A DNA stretch of 14,582 nt from Actinomycetota bacterium (GTDB lineage: Bacteria > Actinomycetota > Thermoleophilia > Solirubrobacterales > Solirubrobacteraceae), in the NCBI GenBank assembly GCA_019348575.1, contig JAHWJE010000007.1, positions 1-14,582 on the forward strand, in the 5' to 3' direction. The notes under the pieces were generated by a model that saw only the letters and a list, made by a program, of their open reading frames with translations, had not been told where the DNA came from and made no database searches. Shown one piece after another: positions 1 through 6,853 of this stretch; within the stretch, counting starts at the first letter, position 1; the number at the start of each line of letters is the position of its first letter. The position numbers and the translations under genes were made by a program.

Positions 1-1
1 G

Positions 2-496
2 AGCCCCGACCAGATCCGCGAAGCAGCCGGCATCGTGAGCCTGACGAGCGTCCAGAACGAGTTCTCGCCGCGGTACCGGAGCAGCCTGCCCGAGCTGCGG
101 CTGTGCACCGACATGGGCGTCGCCTTCTTGCCCTACACCCCGCTCGGCGGGATCAACTCCGCTGCACAACTCCACGCCGACCACGCCGAGTTCGCAGCCG
201 TTGCACGCGTCCACGGGGTCTCGCCGCAACAGGTCGCGTTGGCGTGGGAACTGGCGCAGTCCGACGTGGTCATCGCCGCCGGGGTGTGGGGGAAGGCCAA
301 GACGTGCGTGCAGGTCGCGGCCATCTTCTGCGTCATCGCCTTCGGCCCGGCCCTGTGGGTGGACCTGCTGGTCTACGCAGCGGTGGCCATCACCGTGGTC
401 AGCGGTGTGGAGTTCTTCTTCGGTATGCGCCGCCGCGAGGCCGCTCAGCGGGCGGGGGCCGGCGCGGCGTCCAGCCACTCGCGCGCCGAGGTGTGA
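2..496 (+). pseudogene. Chimeric ORF: aldo/keto reductase fragment joined in frame to PgsA-like C-terminus
   Basis: The frame is open from the window edge, so the 5' part is missing. Up to about base 265 it reads as the C-terminal third of an aldo/keto reductase: SPDQIREA, then SVQNEFSPRYRSS, LPYTPLGG and VSPQQVALAWELAQSDVVI, which normally continues into the NADP-binding IPG(S/A) loop. Instead, from about base 274 it continues as the end of a CDP-alcohol phosphatidyltransferase (GVWGKAKTCVQVAAI, two hydrophobic segments, SGVEFF, basic tail). No known enzyme combines these halves, and each lacks its catalytic core in this reading frame, so neither activity is expected. The joint falls in GTGGTCATC (266-274), which could encode VVI in both parents. 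I read this as a rearrangement scar or assembly chimera, not a functional fusion. The AKR assignment is firm and the PgsA assignment good. Confidence 0.75.
270..496 (+). other. PgsA-like (CDP-diacylglycerol-glycerol-3-phosphate phosphatidyltransferase) C-terminal fragment
   Basis: About 75 residues resemble the last two membrane helices of the bacterial PgsA family. There is a G-K-x-K-T-x-x-Q motif after the catalytic half, then AAIFCVIAFGP and a helix ending SGVEFFFGMRRR, followed by a short Ala/Ser tail and TGA at 494-496. The CDP-alcohol phosphotransferase signature (DGxxAR...GxxxD...D) would lie upstream and is absent, replaced by aldo/keto reductase sequence. The fragment therefore cannot be catalytic. 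The family call rests on motif and hydropathy recognition only. Confidence 0.65.
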
Positions 497-702
497 TGCA
501 GCGCATGCTGGCCTGAGTCCAGTTCGGCGCGCACCTCGCCCAGCAGGCCGAAGCGTTCAGCCACGACGTCGTGCTGGTGGATGGTCTCCTCGTTCTCCTG
601 GCGGGCGGAGACGAAGGCGTCGTCGCCCAGGAAGCCCAGGTGCTCGAGCGCGTCGTGCAGGGCGGGGGAGGAGGGCTGCTGCTCGTCAGCCGGGGAGGTC
701 AT
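445..702 (-). CDS. Small hypothetical protein, 85 aa
   Basis: This minus-strand ORF starts with ATG at 702 and reads [20 protein letters not shown] onward. It is unrecognised. Its composition is mixed and soluble (rich in Glu, His, Gln, Asp), unlike the Arg/Pro/Gly-rich translations of shadow frames in this GC-rich DNA. An AGGA lies 8 nt before the ATG, and the start sits about 20 nt after the stop of the AzlD-like fragment, so it could be the next gene of that fragment's operon. An ATG three codons earlier (711) is possible, but AGG abuts it directly. The 3' end overlaps the end of the PgsA-like fragment by 52 nt on the opposite strand, which adds doubt because both lie in the patchwork region. 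No signal peptide or membrane segment is visible. Confidence 0.4.
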   Translation of the reverse strand: MTSPADEQQPSSPALHDALEHLGFLGDDAFVSARQENEETIHQHDVVAERFGLLGEVRAELDSGQHALHHTSAREWLDAAPAPAR

Positions 703-724
703 GGCCGCCATCCTGACGCACCGC

Positions 725-916
725 TCAGCCGACGCCGCCGGCGCGCAGCAGGGCGGTCCCCGCCGCGGCGGCCACCACGACGACCACCACGTGTGCGCGC
801 CGCCACCCGCGCAGGGCCGCGACGACGACGCCGAGCGTGTCCGCGCCGACGTGCAGCCGGTCGCCGTCGGCCAGGGCGTTGGTGACGACCAGGGCGGCCA
901 GCAGCGGCGCACCGTC
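725..916 (-). other. AzlD-like branched-chain amino acid exporter subunit, C-terminal fragment
   Basis: Residues about 376-438 of the 725-2041 ORF read [20 protein letters not shown], a second hydrophobic run, and [19 protein letters not shown]. The order L-L-A-A-L-V-V followed by a short polar loop and two hydrophobic helices ending in A-L-L-R resembles the end of AzlD proteins, the small partner of AzlC. The N-terminal half is missing. The stop at 725-727 is followed about 20 nt on by the small ORF at 702. Confidence 0.55.
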
Positions 917-2041
917 GCGCTGCGCGGCCGCCGGCGGCGGGAGGACCTTGACGTCGATGCCGAAGTCGTACAGCTCGAGGGTGGTGGTCACCGTCAGCGT
1001 CTGGCCGGCCGACGGCACCTCGACCGTCTGCTGCAGCCGCCGCAGCAGCCCGTCATCGCCGACGAACACGTCGAACGGCACCTCCGGCAGCGGGCGCAGG
1101 GCGGCCACGACGCGGGCGACGACCTCGCGCGGGTCGTACAGCGCGCGCGGGTCGACGGGCACCGCTCCGTAGAGCGTCTCGGGGTCGACCGCCGGCGGTT
1201 GCGCCGCCGCGCGCTCCCACGGCGGCGCGGCGCGCGGGCCGAGCGTCGCGACGATCGAGCGCACGATCTCGAGCGCCTCGAGGTCGTCGCCCGCGAGGTG
1301 GTCGCTGACACCCGAGCGGCGCGCGTGGAGGTCTCCCCCGCCGAGCTCCTCGGCGGAGACCTCCTCGCCGGTCGCGGCCTTCACGAGCGGCGGGCCGCCC
1401 AGGAAGATCGTCCCCTGCTCGCGCACGATCACCGTCTCGTCGCTCATCGCCGGGACGTACGCGCCGCCCGCCGTGCAGGAGCCCATCACCGCCGCGATCT
1501 GGGCGATGCCGGCCGCCGACAGGTTGGCCTGGTTGAAGAAGATCCGGCCGAAGTGCTCGCGGTCGGGGAAGATCTCGTCCTGCAGCGGCAGAAACGCGCC
1601 GCCGGAGTCGACGAGATAGATGCACGGCAGCCGGTTTCGCAGCGCGATCTCCTGCGCGCGCAGGTGCTTCTTGACGGTCATCGGGAAGTACGCGCCGCCC
1701 TTCACCGTCGCGTCGTTGGCGGCGATCACGCACTCGCGCCCGGACACGCGCCCGATGCCGGTGATGATCCCCGCGCCCGGCGCTGCGCCGTCGTAGAGGC
1801 CGTGCGCGGCGAGCGGCGAAAGCTCGAGAAACGGCGAGCCGCGGTCGAGCAGGCGCTCGACGCGCTCGCGCGGCAGCAGCTTGCCGCGCGCGACGTGGCG
1901 CTGCTGCGCGCGCCCGCCGCCGCCGGCGCGCACGCGGGCGAGCTGCTCGTGGAGGTCCGCCACGAGCGCGCGGTGGGCGGCGTCGTTGACGGCGAACGCC
2001 TCGCTGCGCGGGCTGACGGCGCTGTCGAGGACGGCGCTCAT
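725..2041 (-). CDS. Methylcrotonyl-CoA carboxylase beta (carboxyltransferase) subunit, truncated and fused to foreign C-termini
   Basis: Residues 1 to about 310 are the N-terminal part of a biotin-dependent carboxyltransferase of the methylcrotonyl-CoA type. The visible motifs are [38 protein letters not shown] sequence, [40 protein letters not shown] and [24 protein letters not shown]. Family members run to about 530 residues. Here the homology stops after [12 protein letters not shown], just where the C-terminal crotonase-fold half, which completes the active site, should begin. The remaining 125 residues match an LppX-like lipoprotein end and then an AzlD-like membrane segment. As read, the enzyme would be inactive. 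The ATG at 2041 overlaps the stop of the biotin carboxylase subunit (ATGA), so translation is probably coupled. The N-terminal assignment is secure; substrate (3-methylcrotonyl-CoA) comes from subtype motifs and the adjacent HMG-CoA lyase. Confidence 0.85.
   Translation of the reverse strand: MSAVLDSAVSPRSEAFAVNDAAHRALVADLHEQLARVRAGGGGRAQQRHVARGKLLPRERVERLLDRGSPFLELSPLAAHGLYDGAAPGAGIITGIGRVSGRECVIAANDATVKGGAYFPMTVKKHLRAQEIALRNRLPCIYLVDSGGAFLPLQDEIFPDREHFGRIFFNQANLSAAGIAQIAAVMGSCTAGGAYVPAMSDETVIVREQGTIFLGGPPLVKAATGEEVSAEELGGGDLHARRSGVSDHLAGDDLEALEIVRSIVATLGPRAAPPWERAAAQPPAVDPETLYGAVPVDPRALYDPREVVARVVAALRPLPEVPFDVFVGDDGLLRRLQQTVEVPSAGQTLTVTTTLELYDFGIDVKVLPPPAAAQRDGAPLLAALVVTNALADGDRLHVGADTLGVVVAALRGWRRAHVVVVVVAAAAGTALLRAGGVG
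929..1100 (-). other. LppX/LprAFG-like lipoprotein C-terminal fragment inside the carboxyltransferase ORF
   Basis: Residues about 316-371 of the 725-2041 ORF read [20 protein letters not shown], then [20 protein letters not shown]. The pattern (V-x-V-x-V-D-x-D-G-x-x-R-R, then a beta strand, then L-x-D-F-G-x-x-V-x-V-x-x-P-P) is typical of the end of actinobacterial LppX/LprG-like lipoproteins. It has no place in a carboxyltransferase. The upstream lipobox and lipid-binding half are absent. Family recognition is by motif only. Confidence 0.6.
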
Positions 2042-3996
2042 CGCGCCTGCTCGCCGATCGCGACGAGCAGCTGGCCGCCGCTCACGCGGTCGCCGGGGCC
2101 GACGGACAGGCTCTCGACCGTGCCCGCGGCGGGCGCGACGACCTCGAGCTCCATCTTCATCGACTCCAGCACGACGAGGACATCGCCGGGGCGCACGCTG
2201 TCGCCGTCGCGGACGCGCACCGCGAGGACGCTGCCGGGCATCGGCGCCTCGAGTGCGGCGGCGCTGCGGCGCACGTCGCCGCGCAGGACCGGCGCCTGCT
2301 CGCCAAAGGCCCAGGCGCGCCCGTCGATCCCGACGCGGATGAGGTCGCCGTCACGCGCGCAGGCCCAGACGCGGCGGTGCCCGTCGAGCGTGACGGCGAG
2401 GCCGGCGGGACCCGGCTCGGCGCTCGCGGTGCGCGGCGGCCCGCCCGCGACGCGGACGCTGTCGCCGTCGACGACGAGCTCGATCGCGCCGCCGCCCCGC
2501 TCGGGCGCCAGTCGCCAGCACTGCGGCGCGCGGCCGTCGATCCGCCAGCCGCGCAGCGCGTCCCACGGCTCGCTGCCGGCGACCGGCGCCTGGAGCGTCT
2601 GGGCGAGCGCGGCGACGATCGCCGCGTCCTCGTCGCGCCCGGGCTCCGGCTCCGCCGCCGGCAACCGCTCGGCGAGCCGGGTGTCGAGCTCGCCGGCGCG
2701 AACCGCAGGGTCCGCCAGCAGGCGCCGCAGGAAGAACGCGTTCGTCGGGGGACCGAGGATCGACAGCGAGGCGAGCGCCTGGTCGAGCCGCTCGAGCGCG
2801 ACGTCGCGCGCGGGCGCGTGCGCGATGACCTTGCACAGCAGCGAGTCGTAGTGCGTCGTGACCTCGCTGCCCGCCTGCACCCCGCTGTCGACGCGGATCC
2901 CGCTGCCCGACGGCTCGCGGTAGGCGACGATCCGCCCCGCCCGCGGCAGGAACCCGCGCGCGGGCTCCTCGGCGCAGACGCGCGCCTCGATCGCGTGGCC
3001 GTGCGCGACGAGGTCGGCCTGCTCGAGCCACAGCGGCTCGCCGGCCGCCAGCCGCAGCTGCGCCTCGACGAGGTCCAGCCCGTAGACGAGCTCGGTCACG
3101 GGATGCTCGACCTGCAGGCGCGCGTTGACCTCGAGGAAGTAGAAGTCCTCCCCGTCGTCGCCGGGCAGGAGGAACTCGCACGTGCCCGCGCCCGTGTAGC
3201 CCGCCGCGCGCGCGAGCGCGACGCACGCCTGCCCCATCCGCGCCCGCAGATCCTCCGACACGACCGGCGACGGGCACTCCTCGACGAGCTTCTGGTGGCG
3301 GCGCTGCAGGCTGCACTCGCGCTCGCCGAGGTGCAGCGCGCCGCCGGCGGCGTCGGCCAGGAACTGGATCTCGACGTGGCGCGCCGGCTCGACGTAGCGC
3401 TCGGCCAGCAGACGGTCGTCGCCGAACCCGGCGAGCGCCTCCCGCCGCGCAGCGCTCAGCGCCGCGGGCAGCTCGTCGAGCGCGCGCACGATCCGCATCC
3501 CGCGCCCGCCGCCGCCGGCCGCCGCCTTCACGACGAGCGGCAGCGGGCGCGGATGCTCGCCCGCCCACGCGAGGATCTCCTCGTCGGTGAGGTTCGGGCG
3601 CTCGATCCCGGGCACCGTCGCGATGCCCGCGTCGGCCGCCAGCCGCTTTGCCGCGAGCTTGTCTCCGAGCAGCTCGATCGCCGCGGGCGGGGGGCCGATC
3701 CACGTCACCGGGCAGGCGCGCGCGAAGTCGGCGCGCTCGGAGAGAAAGCCGTAGCCGGGATGGAGGGCCTGCGCGCCGCTGCGCGCGACCGCTGCGAGGA
3801 TCCGCTCGATGTCGAGATAGGAGTCCGTCGCGGGCGCCGGGCCGAGCGCGACGGCCTCGTCGGCGAGCTGCACGTGCGGCGCCTGCGCGTCGGCTTCGGA
3901 GTAGACCGCGATCGCGCGGATGCCGAGCCGCTTCAGCGTCCTGATGACACGGACGGCGATCTCGCCGCGGTTGCAGACGAGCACGGACTCGAACAT
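2038..3996 (-). CDS. Biotin carboxylase/BCCP alpha subunit of methylcrotonyl-CoA (acyl-CoA) carboxylase, 652 aa
   Basis: This subunit carboxylates its own covalently bound biotin with ATP and bicarbonate and passes CO2 to the beta subunit encoded next to it. Residues 1-445 are the biotin carboxylase: [15 protein letters not shown] at 6-20, the glycine-rich ATP loop [13 protein letters not shown] at 158-170, HVEIQFL at 207-213, [18 protein letters not shown] at 227-244 and [14 protein letters not shown] at 289-302. A variable linker of about 130 residues follows. The C-terminal biotinyl domain runs from APMPG (584-588) to the attachment site ESMKME with Lys614. The usual A/V-M-K-M is S-M-K-M here, a tolerated variant. 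Length fits MCC/PCC/ACC alpha subunits (about 650). The ATG at 3996 starts 2 nt after the HMG-CoA lyase stop. Substrate specificity is inferred from the operon; propionyl- or acetyl-CoA use cannot be excluded. Confidence 0.93.
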   Translation of the reverse strand: MFESVLVCNRGEIAVRVIRTLKRLGIRAIAVYSEADAQAPHVQLADEAVALGPAPATDSYLDIERILAAVARSGAQALHPGYGFLSERADFARACPVTWIGPPPAAIELLGDKLAAKRLAADAGIATVPGIERPNLTDEEILAWAGEHPRPLPLVVKAAAGGGGRGMRIVRALDELPAALSAARREALAGFGDDRLLAERYVEPARHVEIQFLADAAGGALHLGERECSLQRRHQKLVEECPSPVVSEDLRARMGQACVALARAAGYTGAGTCEFLLPGDDGEDFYFLEVNARLQVEHPVTELVYGLDLVEAQLRLAAGEPLWLEQADLVAHGHAIEARVCAEEPARGFLPRAGRIVAYREPSGSGIRVDSGVQAGSEVTTHYDSLLCKVIAHAPARDVALERLDQALASLSILGPPTNAFFLRRLLADPAVRAGELDTRLAERLPAAEPEPGRDEDAAIVAALAQTLQAPVAGSEPWDALRGWRIDGRAPQCWRLAPERGGGAIELVVDGDSVRVAGGPPRTASAEPGPAGLAVTLDGHRRVWACARDGDLIRVGIDGRAWAFGEQAPVLRGDVRRSAAALEAPMPGSVLAVRVRDGDSVRPGDVLVVLESMKMELEVVAPAAGTVESLSVGPGDRVSGGQLLVAIGEQAR

Positions 3997-3998
3997 CG

Positions 3999-4940
3999 TC
4001 AGCGACGGCCCTTCCAGTCGACGGGCCCCGCCACGAGCGTGTGCGACCCCAGCGGCCGGCCGAGCACGCTGCGCAGCGCCTCGGCCGCGGCGAGCAGCGC
4101 GTCAAGGTCGATCCCGGTCTGGATGCCCATCTCGTGCAGCATCGAGACGAGATCCTCGGTCGCGATGTTGCCCGTCGCCCCGGCCGGGACGGGGCAGCCG
4201 CCGAGCTCGCCGAAGCTCGACTCGTACGACGCGCAGCCGGCCTCGAGCGCCGCGAGCACGTTCGCAAGGCCCTGCCCGCGCGTGTTGTGGAAGTGCGCCG
4301 TCAGCTGCACGTCGTCGCCGAGCGCGCGCCCCGCCTCCTCGAAGTGCTCGCGCACCTGGACCGGGTTGGCCATCCCGGTCGTGTCGCCGAAGGCGATCTC
4401 CTGCGCGCCCGCCTCGGCCAGGCGGCGCGCGATCGCCAGGACGCGGGCGCGGTCGACGACGCCCTCGTAGGGACAGCCGAAGCTCGTCGAGATGATCGCC
4501 TCGACGCGCAGCCCCGCCTCGCGGGCGCGCCCGATCACCCCCTCGAGATCCGCCAGCGACTGCTCGACCGTGCGGTTGACGTTGCGGCGGTTGTGCTCGG
4601 CGCTCGCAGAGATGAACACGCCGACCTCCTCGAAGTGCTCGCGCAGCTCGAGCGCGCGGTCCAGCCCGACCGCGTTCGGGACCAGCACGCTGCGCGCGAC
4701 GCCCGGCGGCACGTCGATCGCCGTCAGGACCTCGCGCGCGTCCGCCAGCTGCGGGACGACCGAGGGGCGCACGAAGCTCGTGACCTCGATCCGCTCGAGC
4801 CCGGTGCGCACCAGCCGGTCGATCAACGCGACCTTGTCCGCCGTCGCGATCGTCTCGGGCTCGTTCTGAAAGCCGTCGCGGGGGCCGACCTCGCGGATCT
4901 GCACTGCGTGAGGAAGGCGTGGTCCTACGACGTCGCTCAC
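3999..4940 (-). CDS. Hydroxymethylglutaryl-CoA lyase, 313 aa
   Basis: This enzyme splits HMG-CoA to acetyl-CoA and acetoacetate, the last step of leucine degradation. It is a TIM-barrel protein of the HMGL-like family, and its 313 residues match bacterial enzymes. Visible motifs are IREVGPRDGFQNEP (16-29) with the catalytic Arg21-Asp22 pair, STSFGCPYEG (151-160), the metal ligands of TAHFHNT (His216, His218), and the mobile loop SSFGELGGCPVPAGATGNIA with the active-site Cys249. I chose the GTG at 4940-4938 because it lies inside GTGA, overlapping the dehydrogenase stop by 4 nt. The frame stays open far upstream, but that part is shadow of the dehydrogenase. Its presence beside a carboxylase pair of MCC subtype is the strongest argument that the operon degrades leucine. 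2-isopropylmalate synthase-like relatives are excluded by the GGCP loop. Confidence 0.93.
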   Translation of the reverse strand: MSDVVGPRLPHAVQIREVGPRDGFQNEPETIATADKVALIDRLVRTGLERIEVTSFVRPSVVPQLADAREVLTAIDVPPGVARSVLVPNAVGLDRALELREHFEEVGVFISASAEHNRRNVNRTVEQSLADLEGVIGRAREAGLRVEAIISTSFGCPYEGVVDRARVLAIARRLAEAGAQEIAFGDTTGMANPVQVREHFEEAGRALGDDVQLTAHFHNTRGQGLANVLAALEAGCASYESSFGELGGCPVPAGATGNIATEDLVSMLHEMGIQTGIDLDALLAAAEALRSVLGRPLGSHTLVAGPVDWKGRR

Positions 4941-6070
4941 GCGCCCAGCGCCCTGGCGATCACCATCTGCTGGATCTCGTCGGTGCCCTCGCCGATCGTC
5001 AGGATCTTCGCGTCGCGGTACATGCGGCACACCGGGTACTCCTCGATGTAGCCGTAGCCGCCGTGGATCTGCACCGCCTCCTCGGCGCAGCGCACCGCGA
5101 GGCGGCCGGTCTTGAGCTTGGCCTGCGCGGCGGCGAGGCTGAAGTCGCGCCCGGCGTCCTTCAGCAGGGCGGCGCGGTAGACGAGCAGCCGCGCGGCCTC
5201 GATCTCGGTCGCCATGTCGGCGAGCTTGACCTGGATCGCCTGGAACTTCGAGATCGGCCTGCCGAACGCGCGCCGCTGCTTGGCGTAGGCGAGCGCCTGG
5301 TCGAGCGCGCCCTGCGCGAGGCCGAGGCCCATCGCCGCGACGCCGATGCGGCCGATCGCGAGCACGTGCAGGAACTGCCTGAAGCCGTTGCCGCGCGGGC
5401 CGAGCAGGTTCTCCTCCGGCACGCGGCACCCGTCGAAGGTCAGCGGGCGCGTGTCGGAGGCGTGCCAGCCCATCTTGCGATACGGCTCGCCCTGCTCGTA
5501 GCCGGGCGTGCCGTTGGGGACGAGCAGGTTGGAGATCTCCCGCTCGCCCGTCAGCGCGGTGATCGTGACGAGGCCGGAGATCTCGGTGCCGGCGTTCGTG
5601 ATGAACTGCTTGGCGCCGTCGATCACCCACTCGCCGTCCTCGAGGCGGGCGCGCGTCTTCGTGTTCGCGGCGTCCGAGCCGGCCTCGGCCTCGGTGAGGC
5701 CGAACGCGCCGAGGATCTCGCCGCTGCACAGCCGCGGCATCCAGTCCCGGCGCTGGCGCTCGCTGCCGAACAGGTAGATCGGCTGCGTGCCGAGCGACGT
5801 GTGCGCGCAGAGCGTGATCGCGACCGAGGAGTCCACGCGCGTGAGCTCCTCGACGGCGAGCGCGTAGGCGAGCGTGTCGCTGCCGGCGCCGCCGTAGCGC
5901 TCGGGAAACGGGATCCCCATGAGGTTCAGGGCGCCGAGCCTGGCGATGATGTCGTAGGGGACCTGCTTGGTGCGATCGAGCTCCCCGGCGACGGGCGCGA
6001 CCTCGGCCTCGGCGAACTCGCGCACCGTGCGGCGCAGCAGCTCGTGGTCGTCGGAGAGATCGAGGTCCAT
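4937..6070 (-). CDS. Acyl-CoA dehydrogenase, probably acting in branched-chain acyl-CoA degradation, 377 aa
   Basis: This FAD enzyme introduces the alpha-beta double bond into an acyl-CoA and passes electrons to ETF. The full ACAD fold is present: helical N-terminus (1-110), FAD/substrate motif LTEAEAGSDAANTKTRA (125-141), DGAKQFITNA (151-160), and C-terminal helices with QIHGGYGYIEEYPVCRMYRDAK (334-355) and IGEGTDEIQQMVIAR. Glu361 in this last motif is the canonical catalytic base of short/medium-chain enzymes. Isovaleryl-CoA dehydrogenases instead carry Ala/Gly here and a Glu in the preceding helix; the matching helix here reads LAIGRIGVAA, like butyryl-CoA dehydrogenases. By position it should be the isovaleryl-CoA step, but by residues it looks short-chain type. 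I chose ATG 6070, not 6100, because 6100 lies in the operator palindrome, upstream of the expected transcription start. Confidence 0.92.
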   Translation of the reverse strand: MDLDLSDDHELLRRTVREFAEAEVAPVAGELDRTKQVPYDIIARLGALNLMGIPFPERYGGAGSDTLAYALAVEELTRVDSSVAITLCAHTSLGTQPIYLFGSERQRRDWMPRLCSGEILGAFGLTEAEAGSDAANTKTRARLEDGEWVIDGAKQFITNAGTEISGLVTITALTGEREISNLLVPNGTPGYEQGEPYRKMGWHASDTRPLTFDGCRVPEENLLGPRGNGFRQFLHVLAIGRIGVAAMGLGLAQGALDQALAYAKQRRAFGRPISKFQAIQVKLADMATEIEAARLLVYRAALLKDAGRDFSLAAAQAKLKTGRLAVRCAEEAVQIHGGYGYIEEYPVCRMYRDAKILTIGEGTDEIQQMVIARALGA

Positions 6071-6081
6071 CCTGCGCTCGC

Positions 6082-6110
6082 AGTATGAACGACCGTTCAT
6101 CTCGACGCAA
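6082..6110 (-). promoter_or_regulatory. Sigma-70-like promoter of the leucine-type operon
   Basis: On the minus strand TTGCGT (6110-6105) and CATACT (6087-6082) are separated by 17 nt, a good match to -35/-10 spacing. The -10 ends 11 nt before the ATG at 6070, so the start site would be near 6075 and the 5' leader only about 5 nt. The operator palindrome fills the spacer between the two hexamers. Confidence 0.65.
6085..6100. promoter_or_regulatory. Operator 1: perfect 16-bp palindrome for the divergent TetR-family repressor
   Basis: ATGAACG-AC-CGTTCAT has perfect 7-bp arms around a 2-bp centre. It sits between the -35 and -10 of the acyl-CoA dehydrogenase promoter, where a bound dimer would block RNA polymerase. 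Size and symmetry suit a TetR dimer, and the TetR gene begins 67 bp away. Binding is inferred. Confidence 0.75.
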
Positions 6111-6153
6111 CTCCCTCCGTTCCATCCCGGAGCTCCTTCGTTCGTCGACCGAG

Positions 6154-6159
6154 TACAGT
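6154..6159 (+). promoter_or_regulatory. -10 element of the TetR-family gene, leaderless start
   Basis: TACAGT lies 7 nt before the GTG at 6167, so transcription should begin at or next to the start codon. No clear -35 hexamer and no Shine-Dalgarno sequence are seen. The fixed T-A-N-N-N-T positions stand out in such GC-rich DNA. Confidence 0.55.
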
Positions 6160-6166
6160 CGCACCC

Positions 6167-6781
6167 GTGGCAGTGAACGCGCGCTCACCCAACCAGACGC
6201 GCGAGCGCATCCACGACGCCGGCCTGACGCTCTTCAACGAGCGCGGCTACACCGGGACGACCGTGCGCGAGCTCGCCGACGCCGTCGGTCTGACCCCCGG
6301 CGCGATCTACAACCACTATCCCTCCAAGGAGTCGCTGCTGTTCGCGATCATCGACCGCGTCCACGACGAGGCCGACACGATCCTGTCGGAGACGCTGCGC
6401 GGCGTCGGCAACGACCCGGTCGCGCAGCTCGAGGCGCTCGCCTCGGCCTTCACGGCGTTTCACATCGCGCGCCCGCGCGAGACGCGCGTCGCCAACCGCG
6501 ACTACATCTACCTGCCGCCGGGCGAGCGCGAGAGCGTCGTGCGCCGCCGCCGCCGCGTCCGCGCGCTGTTCGCCGAGGTGCTGCGCGACGGCGAGCGCCG
6601 CGGGCACTTCTCGTTCGGCGAGCTCGGCAGCCCAGACGCCGTCCAGGCCGCGAGCATGGCGATCCTCAACATGGTCGTGCTCGTCGCGGAGTGGTTCGAT
6701 CCCGCAGGTCCGCGCAGCGCGGACGAGACGGCGGCGCTGCACGGACGGCTTGCGCTGCGGATCGCGCGGGGCGGGCGCTGA
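6167..6781 (+). CDS. TetR/AcrR-family repressor, KstR2-like C-terminal domain, 204 aa
   Basis: The N-terminus is a TetR helix-turn-helix: TRERIHDAGLTLFNERGYTG (11-30), TTVRELADAVGLTPGAIYNH (31-50), then YPSKESLLFAII. The ligand domain contains RDYIYLPPGERESVV and ends MAILNMVVLVAEWFDPAGP-like, resembling KstR2-type regulators that sense CoA thioesters. The gene is divergent from the acyl-CoA dehydrogenase operon, with two matching palindromes at 6085-6100 and 6173-6188. It therefore probably represses both the operon and itself, and is released by an acyl-CoA intermediate; the ligand is inference. TetR-type LiuQ regulators of leucine degradation are known in betaproteobacteria, but orthology is not claimed. 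GTG 6167 is chosen for the -10 seven nt upstream; GTG 6173 is an alternative and lies in operator 2. Confidence 0.9.
   Translation: MAVNARSPNQTRERIHDAGLTLFNERGYTGTTVRELADAVGLTPGAIYNHYPSKESLLFAIIDRVHDEADTILSETLRGVGNDPVAQLEALASAFTAFHIARPRETRVANRDYIYLPPGERESVVRRRRRVRALFAEVLRDGERRGHFSFGELGSPDAVQAASMAILNMVVLVAEWFDPAGPRSADETAALHGRLALRIARGGR
6173..6188. promoter_or_regulatory. Operator 2: near-palindrome over the TetR start region
   Basis: GTGAACG-CG-CGCTCAC has the same 7-2-7 layout as operator 1 and shares its TGAACG-NN-CGYTCA core; one arm base pair is mismatched. It lies just after the predicted leaderless start, where a bound repressor would act as a roadblock, suggesting autoregulation. Its centre is 88 bp from that of operator 1. 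Confidence 0.55.
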
Positions 6782-6853
6782 TCAGGCGAGTCCGTCGTCG
6801 GCATTCGTGCGGGACGCCGTCGGACACGCGCTACGGTCGCTTGAGCCGCAAGC

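Noticed and set aside
581..2851. Long plus-strand open frame opposite the carboxylase genes
   Set aside because: Arg/His/Ala-rich low-quality translation antisense to genes with clear family motifs; a GC-driven shadow frame.
4941..6188. HMG-CoA lyase with a 400-residue N-terminal extension
   Set aside because: The frame is open but reads Arg/Ala-rich shadow of the dehydrogenase; the GTG at 4940 in a 4-nt overlap is the sound start.
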